Shown piece after piece: positions 1 through 6,413 of a stretch of 16,398 nucleotides of DNA (position 1 is its first letter; every line of letters starts with the position of its first letter). The notes below the pieces were generated by a model. It was not told where the DNA came from, ran no database searches, and saw nothing but the letters and a program-made list of their open reading frames with translations. The position numbers were made by a program, and so were the translations under genes. This DNA comes from CAYUPI01 sp964446585 (GTDB lineage: Bacteria; Verrucomicrobiota; Verrucomicrobiia; Limisphaerales; UBA8199), in assembly GCA_964446585.1 (NCBI GenBank), contig CAYUPI010000091.1, positions 1 through 16,398 of the forward strand, in the 5' to 3' direction.

Positions 1-2
1 AG

Positions 3-32
3 GCGTATTACCGCACGGTGCAGCAGCAGTGA
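3..32 (+). CDS. C-terminal tail of an upstream secreted-type protein (partial)
   Basis: The frame starting at base 3 reads AYYRTVQQQ and then a TGA stop at 30-32. This ending resembles the last residues of the large secreted protein at 637-3411 (GYYRVRLVQ). It is therefore probably the end of a paralogous or similarly built surface protein whose body lies outside the window. Only nine residues are visible and no domain can be checked, so the call rests on the similar ending and on the strand shared with the next gene. Confidence 0.35.
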   Translation, partial: AYYRTVQQQ

Positions 33-34
33 TG

Positions 35-58
35 GGCCGCTTGGCATTGCTTGCGGCC
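35..58. terminator. Possible stem-loop after the upstream gene
   Basis: GGCCGC at 35-40 and GCGGCC at 53-58 form a perfect 6-bp inverted repeat with a 12-nt loop, three bases after the upstream stop codon. No T-run follows directly; a T6 stretch lies only at about 116-121. It may end or stabilise the upstream transcript, but it is not a textbook intrinsic terminator. Confidence 0.25.
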
Positions 59-131
59 AGGCGGAGATGCATGCTCTGAAGCGCCGCGCCTGGCCTTCGT
101 TCACTGGAGTCGCTCTTTTTTCCTCCTAACC

Positions 132-311
132 TCCTCCTAACCCGTGAAAAAATCTGAGGGATAATTGAGTCCAAGTGGGTCCACCTGTGAATGCGGAGAG
201 GCCCTGATTTTGCGAAGGTTTGTCCACATGAGTCCGCATCAGGGGATCATACGTCCGATCGCTGTGATGTTCGTGTAAACGAGACGCGCTAACCACTGCG
301 CCAAGCGCCCC
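132..311 (-). repeat. Dispersed composite repeat, copy A (tRNA-Val half plus body)
   Basis: On the + strand this copy starts with TCCTCCTAACCCGTGAAA. It then carries two pairs of GTCCA-like pentamers (169/179 and 222/232), a 36-nt less conserved stretch, and the reverse complement of the 5' 39 nt of a tRNA-Val (273-311). Copy B at 3442-3616 has the same order and spacing, and copy C at 6358-6407 has only the first part. An extra TCCTCCTAAC precedes the copy at 121-130, making an 11-bp local duplication. Read on the minus strand, the tRNA half is the head and the body ends in TTTTTTCACGGGTTAGGA. Confidence 0.8.
273..311 (-). other. 5' half of a tRNA-Val, inside repeat copy A
   Basis: The minus strand matches, over 39 nt, the 5' half of the tRNA-like gene at 15954-16029: acceptor 5' strand, D-arm, 5' anticodon stem and most of the anticodon loop, ending in GTTTACAC. 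No T-arm or 3' acceptor strand follows, so it cannot give a functional tRNA. It could be an integration-site scar or the head of a mobile repeat. Confidence 0.75.
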
Positions 312-636
312 AATTGCATCCAAGATTAAGCTCGCTTGCCTCGCTTTGACAAGAGCGAACAATTCAGTCGCTTCCGTTTGTTTGCGCGGGCATTGATTTT
401 CCTTGCTTTTCTGACGTTTGAAGGACTAAAATAAACCCCGATATCCAAACCAGAAGCGGGCCAGGCTGCAACCCGATTATGAAACGATTGGCTCCCTTGT
501 GGGTCTTCACAGGCAAGTCTCTCTTCTTATTTCGCCCGTCACGAGCGCGCTTCCCAAACCAACCGAATCATTTGGCAAGAGCAAGAGCTTTAGCGCCTTT
601 CAAAACCGAACCATGAATTGAAAAGGAGAAAAAGTT
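312..636 (+). promoter_or_regulatory. Leader region of the beta-helix gene, with a possible sigma-70-like promoter
   Basis: No convincing gene is seen in these 325 bases. TTGCTT at 403-408 and TAAAAT at 427-432 are separated by 18 nt and could be a -35/-10 pair, giving a leader of nearly 200 nt. A TTGACA at 346-351 has no good -10 partner. A clear Shine-Dalgarno AAGGAG at 623-628 lies 8 nt before the ATG at 637. The promoter is tentative; the ribosome binding site is secure. Confidence 0.35.
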
Positions 637-3411
637 ATGGCGAGAACTGCTAAAGGTCTGTTTCCCCTCTTGGTCGCAGCGGCTCTGCCATGTCCGGCCG
701 CCATCTTCACCGTCACCACCACCAACGACAGCGGCGCAGGCTCCTTGCGCGAGGCCATTTCCAATGCCAACGCCACCGTCAACAGCGGCGGGCCGGACGA
801 AATCCACTTCAACATCGCCGGTGCCGGTGTACACACTATCAAGCCGGTCTCGACGCTGCCGGCCATCACCGACCCGGTCGTCATTGACGGCTACACCCAA
901 ACCGGCTCCGGCCCCAACACGCTGAGCAACGCTGACAACGCCGTGTTGTTGATCGAATTGAACGGCAGCGCAGCCGGGGCCGGCGTTAGCGGCCTTACTA
1001 TCAACGCCGGCAACTCCGTCATGCGAGGGCTGGTCATCAACGGATTCAGCGCCGACGGGATTGCGATGTACGTCAACGGCGGCAACCTCATCGAAGGCAA
1101 TTTCATCGGCACCGACCCGACCGGCAAACTCGCCGTCACCAATAGCGGGGATGGGATTGGTATCACCGTGCCCAACAACCTCATCGGCGGCGGCGCGCCC
1201 GCCTCCCGCAATTTGGTGTCGGGAAACGCGCAGCGCGGCATAGACATCACAGGCTCCAACGTCACAGCCGTCTTGGTCGAGGGCAACTTCATCGGCACCG
1301 ACGTGAGCGGCACCAACGCGGTGCCGAATGGGTTCGAGGGGGTCGCCGTTTTCGATGGGACTGGCAACGTCATCGGCGCTCCCGCGCCGTTCGTGAGCAA
1401 CCTCATCTCCGGTAACGGCACCGACGGCGTGGCCATCTCCGGCTCCAACTGCACCGGCAACCTCATCATGAACAACTTGATCGGGACGGACGTAACCGGC
1501 ACCAATTACCTGCCGAATCTGTTCGGCGGCGTCAGCATTTTTGCAGGCTACAGCAACCTTGTCGGCAACGCCGCTGCTCCATTCTCGGGCAATGTCGTGT
1601 CGGGCAATCGGGGCAGCGGCATCTACATCACCGGCGCGAACGCCACCGGCAATTTCGTTCAAGGGAACTACGTCGGCACCGATGTAACCGGCACGCGCGT
1701 GATCTCGAATTTGTTCGAGGGCGTGTCCATTAGCGACGCTGGCGGCAACCTCATCGGTGGCACCAACGTTGCGGCCCGCAACATCATTTCCGGAAACGGC
1801 CTCCGCGGCGTGTTCATCGGCGGCAGCGCCGGCACCGCCACGAATAATCTGGTGCAAGGCAACTTCATCGGCACCGATCTGACCGGCAGCAACTCGCTGC
1901 CCAACGTGGACGGCGTGCAGGTTTTCAACGGCTCAGGCAATCTCATCGGCGGCACCAACGCCGCCGCTCGCAATGTCCTTTCCGGAAACACCATGCGCGG
2001 AGCGATCGTCGCCGGCACCAATACCGCCATCGGCAACTTCGTCCAAGGCAACTTTATCGGCACAGACCCTACCGGCACCAAAGCAGTACCGAACCTGTTT
2101 GCAGGCGTCCAAATCAGCTCGCCCAGCAACACGGTCGGCGGCGTTGCGCCCGGCGCGGGCAATCTCATTTCCGGCAACGCGAAGCGCGGCGTCAGTCTGG
2201 CGATCGGCGGAAGCAATTCGGTCGTTCAAGGCAACCTCATCGGCACCGACATCACCGGAACCAGCGCGCTGCCGAATGTGAACCACGGCGTTGTCATCAT
2301 CGGGACCGGCAATCTGGTTGGCGGCACCGTGACCGCGGCGCGCAATCTAATCTCCGGCAATTCTCAGAACGGCCTGCTACTAACGAACACCACCTCGACC
2401 GCCAACCGCATTGAAGGCAACTTCATCGGCACCGACATCACCGGCCTGTCCGCTTTGGGCAACGGCAGCAACGGCGTGCTTTTCCTCGTCAATGCTTCGA
2501 TGAACATCATCGGCGGCACTAACGCCGGCGCAGGCAACCTCATCGCATTTAACGGGCTGGCCGGTGTCGGCGTCGGCTCCGGCACCAACAACGCCATCCG
2601 CGCCAACTCGATCTTCTCCAACAGCGCGCTCGGAATCGATTTGCTCACCAATGGCGTCACCGCCAACGACGCCTGCGACGCCGACACCGGCCCGAATAAT
2701 TTGCAGAACTTCCCGGTCTTGACGGCCGTGACCAACCGGGTCGGCAGCACCACCATCAGCGGCACGCTCAACAGCGCGAGCAACACAACTTTCGCCCTCG
2801 ACTTTTACGCGAACGTCGCGTGCGACCTTTCCGGCTTTGGCCAGGGCAAAACGTTTCTCGGCTCGACCAACGTCACCACCGACGCCAGTTGCAATGCCAG
2901 CTTCACAGTCACACTGGCGACGCCGGTGCTGACCAACCAGTTCCTGACCGCGACCGCCACCGACACCAACAACAATACATCCGAATTCTCCGCCTGTGTC
3001 CCCATTGCGTTCGATCCTGACGCTAATCACGATGGCCTGCCGGACCTCTGGCAGTTCCATTACTTCGGTTGCGTGACCTGCCCCAACGCCGCCCCAACCG
3101 CCGATCCCGATGGCGATGGCCAAAGCAACCTCGCCGAATTTCTGGCCGGCACCGATCCCACCGACAGCGCGTCCTCCTTCCACATCACAGCAATTGCGCG
3201 CGAGGGCAACAGCCTGCGCGTGACCTGGACGTGTGGCGCGGGCCGGACCAATATGCTGCAAACCGCCGCGGGCAGTCTCACCAACACTTTCGTTGACCTG
3301 CCACCTCAGATTGTCCTCAGCGGCGCGGGAGTCGTTGCCACGAACCGACTCGACATCGGCGCTGCCACCAACGCCGCAGCCGGCTACTACCGCGTCCGGC
3401 TCGTTCAGTAG
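637..3411 (+). CDS. Large secreted parallel beta-helix repeat protein (924 aa)
   Basis: The N-terminus (MARTAKG, a hydrophobic stretch, then PCPAA) looks like a signal peptide cleaved near residue 22. It is followed by FTVTTTNDSGAGSLREAISN, typical of CSLREA-like N-terminal regions of bacterial surface proteins. Residues about 155-620 contain eight repeats of about 63 residues, each with GNFIGTD-x-TG and later NLIGG and ARNLISGN, as expected of a right-handed parallel beta-helix. Residues about 792-845 hold Asp-rich calcium-binding-like motifs (DPDANHDGLPD, DPDGDGQSNLAEF) like thrombospondin type 3 repeats. The last 80 residues look like a small beta-sandwich. The start is supported by AAGGAG 8 nt upstream. 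No catalytic motif, autotransporter barrel or sorting signal was recognised. A surface or extracellular adhesin or polysaccharide-associated role is inferred. Confidence 0.85.
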   Translation: MARTAKGLFPLLVAAALPCPAAIFTVTTTNDSGAGSLREAISNANATVNSGGPDEIHFNIAGAGVHTIKPVSTLPAITDPVVIDGYTQTGSGPNTLSNADNAVLLIELNGSAAGAGVSGLTINAGNSVMRGLVINGFSADGIAMYVNGGNLIEGNFIGTDPTGKLAVTNSGDGIGITVPNNLIGGGAPASRNLVSGNAQRGIDITGSNVTAVLVEGNFIGTDVSGTNAVPNGFEGVAVFDGTGNVIGAPAPFVSNLISGNGTDGVAISGSNCTGNLIMNNLIGTDVTGTNYLPNLFGGVSIFAGYSNLVGNAAAPFSGNVVSGNRGSGIYITGANATGNFVQGNYVGTDVTGTRVISNLFEGVSISDAGGNLIGGTNVAARNIISGNGLRGVFIGGSAGTATNNLVQGNFIGTDLTGSNSLPNVDGVQVFNGSGNLIGGTNAAARNVLSGNTMRGAIVAGTNTAIGNFVQGNFIGTDPTGTKAVPNLFAGVQISSPSNTVGGVAPGAGNLISGNAKRGVSLAIGGSNSVVQGNLIGTDITGTSALPNVNHGVVIIGTGNLVGGTVTAARNLISGNSQNGLLLTNTTSTANRIEGNFIGTDITGLSALGNGSNGVLFLVNASMNIIGGTNAGAGNLIAFNGLAGVGVGSGTNNAIRANSIFSNSALGIDLLTNGVTANDACDADTGPNNLQNFPVLTAVTNRVGSTTISGTLNSASNTTFALDFYANVACDLSGFGQGKTFLGSTNVTTDASCNASFTVTLATPVLTNQFLTATATDTNNNTSEFSACVPIAFDPDANHDGLPDLWQFHYFGCVTCPNAAPTADPDGDGQSNLAEFLAGTDPTDSASSFHITAIAREGNSLRVTWTCGAGRTNMLQTAAGSLTNTFVDLPPQIVLSGAGVVATNRLDIGAATNAAAGYYRVRLVQ

Positions 3412-3416
3412 TGAAG

Positions 3417-3436
3417 AAGTCCGGGTTCTCCGGCTT
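3417..3436 (+). terminator. Weak stem-loop after the beta-helix gene
   Basis: CCGG at 3421-3424 pairs with CCGG at 3430-3433 around a GTTCT loop. AAG (3417-3419) can extend the stem against CTT (3434-3436) with one bulged T. It begins six bases after the stop and is followed by a pyrimidine-rich stretch rather than a clean T-run. It is a plausible but weak terminator. Confidence 0.3.
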
Positions 3437-3441
3437 TCGCT

Positions 3442-3616
3442 TCCTCCTAACCCGTGAAATAAACCGAGAGGTAATTCAGTCCACATGGGTCCACCGGCGA
3501 ATGCAGGAAGACCCTGATTTTACAGGGGTTTGTCCACGTGAGTCCAAACGAGGGTATAGTGAATCCACCAAGCCCAATCCTGGTGTAAACGAGACGCGCT
3601 ACCACTGCGCCAAGCG
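3442..3616 (-). repeat. Dispersed composite repeat, copy B
   Basis: This copy follows copy A (132-311) through the whole body, with the same order and spacing: TCCTCCTAACCCGTGAAA start, GTCCA pairs at 3479/3489 and 3532/3542, a 36-nt variable segment, and the tRNA-Val half at 3583-3616. Inside the tRNA half one A of the GCTAACCAC stretch is missing, and the outer few bases of the acceptor strand are lost. The copy starts 30 nt after the beta-helix stop codon. Confidence 0.8.
3583..3616 (-). other. Truncated 5' half of a tRNA-Val, inside repeat copy B
   Basis: The reverse complement runs from CGCTTGGCGCAGTGG to GTTTACAC and matches the 5' half of the tRNA-like gene at 15954-16029, with one base deleted in the D-loop region. 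It lacks the 3' half and is not a functional tRNA. It sits 36 nt after the last GTCCA-type pentamer, exactly as in copy A. Confidence 0.7.
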
Positions 3617-3682
3617 ACTAGGAAAACCAGAATTACTATGGATTAAAGACGGGCGGGAGCTAATGGAAAGAGGGGCGTCGAA

Positions 3683-3706
3683 GCAGTGAAGCGTTAAAGC
3701 GTTGAA
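3683..3706. repeat. Short tandem repeat, 8-bp unit
   Basis: Three adjacent degenerate 8-mers are seen: GCAGTGAA, GCGTTAAA and GCGTTGAA. The array resembles the 7-bp arrays elsewhere in the window but has a longer unit. It lies between convergent genes and is not in a recognised coding region. Confidence 0.5.
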
Positions 3707-3759
3707 ATGCGACAAAGGTGGGGGCATGTCGGAACGTCAGTCGCGGTGGCGCTTCATTG

Positions 3760-4548
3760 CTACTGGTTCCAGTTCGGGTGACGCTTTTCGAGAAAGGCGT
3801 TCATCCCTTCCCTTCCCTCATCGCTCGCGAAGCTGCACGCATTTACTTGCGACGCGAGTTGGTAGGCGCCCTCGAGGCTCGCCTCCAATTGCTCGTAGAA
3901 AGCCCGCTTCCCTGCGGCCACCGTCTGACGCGGCTTGGCGGCGATCTGTTTTGCCAGGTCCGCGACCGCCGCGTCGAGTTGAGGAGCGGGAACGACCCGG
4001 TTGACGAGTCCCCACGCCAGCGCCTTTTTCGCGTCGATCGCCTCACCGGTCAGTAGCATCTCCATGGCTCGCTTGCGCGCCAGCACGCGGCTGACGGCGA
4101 CGCCAGGCGTCGAGCAGAAGAAGCCCCAATTAACGCCCGGAGTGGTGAACTTCGCCACATCCGATGCCACCGCCAGATCGCACTGCGCGACCAGTTGACA
4201 ACCCGCCGCCGCTGCGGCGCCCTGCACTCGCGCGATAACCGGCTGAGGCATCCGGGTGATCGTCACCATCATCCGGCTGCACTTGTGAAAAAGATTTTCG
4301 ATCTTCGGCTGCTCCGCCAACGCGCGGATCTCCTTGAGGTCGTGGCCGGCGCAGAAGGCTTTGCCGGCGCCCGCCAGCACAACGACCCGCAGCCGGCTGT
4401 CCTTGGCGATCGCGTCGCAGGCTGCTTGCAATGCGTCGAGCATCTCATGGGTGAGCAGATTCATCTGGTGCGGGCGGTTCATGGTCAGCGTGACCACGCC
4501 TGCGGTCTCGTCGCGGAGGAGGATTGGCTGCGGTTGCGGCGGTTGCAT
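3760..4548 (-). CDS. Crotonase-fold protein, ECHDC3-like (enoyl-CoA hydratase/isomerase family)
   Basis: The 262-residue protein has the usual crotonase length. AGAGKAFCAGHDLKEI (residues 60-74) is the first oxyanion-hole region. AAAAGCQLVAQCDLAVASD, then FTTPGVNWGFFCSTPGVA, form the second half of the active site. These segments, and the C-terminal GREGMNAFLEKRHPNW, closely resemble the ECHDC3 branch. The two catalytic glutamates of true hydratases (Glu144 and Glu164 of rat mitochondrial ECH) correspond here to Gln118 and Gly138, so simple enoyl-CoA hydration is unlikely. Some other reaction on an acyl-CoA thioester, or a binding role, is inferred. The ATG overlaps the stop of the upstream acyl-CoA synthetase gene (TAATG), which indicates an operon with translational coupling. 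Confidence 0.9.
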   Translation of the reverse strand: MQPPQPQPILLRDETAGVVTLTMNRPHQMNLLTHEMLDALQAACDAIAKDSRLRVVVLAGAGKAFCAGHDLKEIRALAEQPKIENLFHKCSRMMVTITRMPQPVIARVQGAAAAAGCQLVAQCDLAVASDVAKFTTPGVNWGFFCSTPGVAVSRVLARKRAMEMLLTGEAIDAKKALAWGLVNRVVPAPQLDAAVADLAKQIAAKPRQTVAAGKRAFYEQLEASLEGAYQLASQVNACSFASDEGREGMNAFLEKRHPNWNQ

Positions 4549-6194
4549 TACTCTATGGCCGAAGCAGATTTGGCCTTTTCGCGTAGCGCGAACTTTTGAA
4601 TTTTGCCCGTGGCGGTCTTCGGCAGCTCGCCGAACACTACCGCCCTTGGCGCCTTGAAGTGCGCCAGGTGCTGGCGACAGAACTGGATGATTTCCATTTC
4701 AGCCACGCTCGCCCCTGGCTTGAGCTCAATGAAGGCGCAAGGTGTCTCGCCCCATTTGGGATCGGGCTTGGCCACTATGGCGGCCAGCATCACCGCCGGA
4801 TGCCGGTAGAGAACCTCCTCGACTTCGATCGAAGAAATATTTTCACCGCCGGAGATGATCACATCCTTGGAACGGTCCTTGATTTTGACGTAGCCGTCCG
4901 GATGCACCACGGCGATATCGCCGGAATGGAACCAGCCGCCGGCAAAAGCTTCGCGCGTGGCCTTGGGGTTCTTGAGATAACCTTTCATCGTGATGCTGCC
5001 GCGAAACATGATCTCACCCATCGTCTGGCCATCCCACGGCACCGGCCGCATGGTAATTGGGTCCATCACCTCGAGGCCCTCTTGCACCGGGTAACGGACA
5101 CCTTGCCTTCCGTTGAGGCGCACCTGCTCGCCGAGCTCCAGGCCTCCCCATTCCAGATGTTTGGCGCAAACTGCCGCGGGCCCGTAAGTCTCGGTTAACC
5201 CGTACACGTGCGTTAAGCAAAAGCCCATGCGTTGCATACCTTCGATCATTGAGGCGGGCGGCGGGGCGCCACCGACCAGGCAATGGACCTGGTGCCCAAG
5301 GCCTTTTTTCAGTTCTTCCGGCGCATTGACAAGTGTCGCGTGCACGATGGGCGCGCCGCAGTAATGCGTCACCTGGTGCGCTTTGATCAAGGCAAAGATC
5401 CTCGCCGCATCGACCTTGCGCAGGCAAACGTTGGTACCGGCATTTGCCGCCATCGTCCAGGGGAAGCACCAGCCGTTGCAGTGGAACATCGGCAGCGTCC
5501 ACAAGTAAACCGAGAAATGGGGCATACTCCAGGCAAGGATGTTGCCCAGCGCGGTGAGATAGGCGCCGCGATGGTGATAGACAACGCCTTTCGGATTGCC
5601 TGTGGTGCCTGAGGTATAATTGAGCGCGATCGCCTCCCACTCATCGTGTGGCCGACGCCAGGTGAAGTCGCCCTCGCCCTCAGCAATAAAGCCCTCATAG
5701 TCTTGCTCGCCCAACCGCTTTCCCTCGCCCGAGTATTCTGGATCGTCCACGTCGATTACCGGCGGGGGCTGAGTCGTGGTCACCAGCGCTTTTTGGATCG
5801 TCGGCGCGAACTCGCGATCGGTGATTAGGAGCTTCGCTTCACCATGCTGAAGCATGAAGGCGATGGAGCCGCTGTCCAGCCGTGTATTGAGTGCATTGAG
5901 CACAGCGCCGGTCATCGGCACGCCAAAGTGGGCCTCGTACATTTCCGGCGTGTTGGCGAGCATGGCCGCGACCGTGTCGCCCGGGCCAATGCCGCGCCGT
6001 GACAGCGCGCTAGCCAGGCGGCGACAGCGCGCGTAGGTTTCTTTCCAGGTAAAGGTGCGCCGGCCGTGGATGACCGAGACGCGATTCGGATAAATCAGTG
6101 CGGCTCGCTCGAGGAACGAAAGCGGCGTCAGCGGAGCGTAGTTGGCCGGATTCTTGTCAAGGCCGGCTTCGTAAGGATTGCCGGAACAGTTCAT
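4548..6194 (-). CDS. Acyl-CoA synthetase (AMP-forming), ANL superfamily
   Basis: The 548-residue protein should activate a carboxylic acid with ATP to an acyl-adenylate and transfer it to coenzyme A in the cytoplasm. The phosphate-binding motif YTSGTTGNPKG is at residues 193-203. Further core motifs are YGLTETYGP and GWFHSGDIAVVHPDGYVKIKDR. The C-terminal PKTATGKIQ contains the expected adenylation lysine, Lys531. Length and layout fit the medium- or short-chain fatty acid and AAE-type ligases; the exact substrate cannot be read from the sequence. An in-frame stop lies ten codons upstream of this ATG with no other standard start between them, so the start is well bounded although no strong Shine-Dalgarno is visible. 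The gene overlaps the downstream crotonase gene by one base. Confidence 0.92.
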   Translation of the reverse strand: MNCSGNPYEAGLDKNPANYAPLTPLSFLERAALIYPNRVSVIHGRRTFTWKETYARCRRLASALSRRGIGPGDTVAAMLANTPEMYEAHFGVPMTGAVLNALNTRLDSGSIAFMLQHGEAKLLITDREFAPTIQKALVTTTQPPPVIDVDDPEYSGEGKRLGEQDYEGFIAEGEGDFTWRRPHDEWEAIALNYTSGTTGNPKGVVYHHRGAYLTALGNILAWSMPHFSVYLWTLPMFHCNGWCFPWTMAANAGTNVCLRKVDAARIFALIKAHQVTHYCGAPIVHATLVNAPEELKKGLGHQVHCLVGGAPPPASMIEGMQRMGFCLTHVYGLTETYGPAAVCAKHLEWGGLELGEQVRLNGRQGVRYPVQEGLEVMDPITMRPVPWDGQTMGEIMFRGSITMKGYLKNPKATREAFAGGWFHSGDIAVVHPDGYVKIKDRSKDVIISGGENISSIEVEEVLYRHPAVMLAAIVAKPDPKWGETPCAFIELKPGASVAEMEIIQFCRQHLAHFKAPRAVVFGELPKTATGKIQKFALREKAKSASAIE

Positions 6195-6413
6195 GACCGA
6201 GTCGCTGAAAAGGCTTTCCAGTCATTGAGCGGGAGCGCGTCGCTGAATCCCCAGGTATTAACTCCGATCGGAACGAGCATTGGGTCAATGTTTCCATTTT
6301 AGGAGGAAAGCTGCTCGCGGCAAGAGTCGATTCCCCAGCGGTCGGAGATTGAAGGTGTCCTAACCCGTGAAAAAAATTGAGGGATAAGTGTGTCCATATA
6401 AGTCCACTCCGGG
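6195..6413. other. Intergenic region with repeat copy C
   Basis: This 219-bp gap separates the dehydratase-type gene from the acyl-CoA synthetase gene, both on the minus strand. It contains repeat copy C near the dehydratase stop. No clear promoter for the synthetase gene could be picked out. Confidence 0.4.
6358..6407 (-). repeat. Dispersed composite repeat, copy C (truncated, no tRNA part)
   Basis: The + strand reads TCCTAACCCGTGAAAAAA, then a GAGGGATAA stretch and one GTCCA pair at 6392/6402. It matches the first 50 or so bases of copies A and B. The second GTCCA pair and the tRNA half are absent; the match stops 6 nt before the dehydratase stop codon. Unlike A and B, it follows a minus-strand gene. 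Confidence 0.7.

Larger units (their letters stand above)
3412..3759. other. Intergenic region between convergent genes
   Basis: This 348-bp stretch lies between the + strand beta-helix gene and the minus-strand crotonase gene. It holds a weak stem-loop (3417-3436), repeat copy B (3442-3616) and an 8-bp tandem array (3683-3706). The open frames here encode only repeat sequence and are not called as genes. Confidence 0.6.

Noticed and set aside
346..351. Perfect TTGACA as a -35 box
   Set aside because: No reasonable -10 hexamer is found 16-18 nt downstream.
480..617. Small + strand frame of 45 codons (MKRLAPLWVF) just before the beta-helix gene
   Set aside because: It has no Shine-Dalgarno, no recognisable domain and no typical composition, and it ends only about 20 nt before the real gene. 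It could be a leader peptide but nothing supports that.
568..1857. Long minus-strand open frame (429 codons) opposite the beta-helix gene
   Set aside because: It is the antisense shadow of a GC-rich repetitive coding region. Its repetitive Ala/Gly/Asp-rich translation mirrors the 63-residue repeats, and it has no recognisable domain.
2380..3486. Minus-strand open frame (368 codons) over the 3' part of the beta-helix gene
   Set aside because: It is another shadow frame. Its first residues (WTELPLGLFHGLGG) come from the dispersed repeat body, and the rest is antisense to a well-supported gene.
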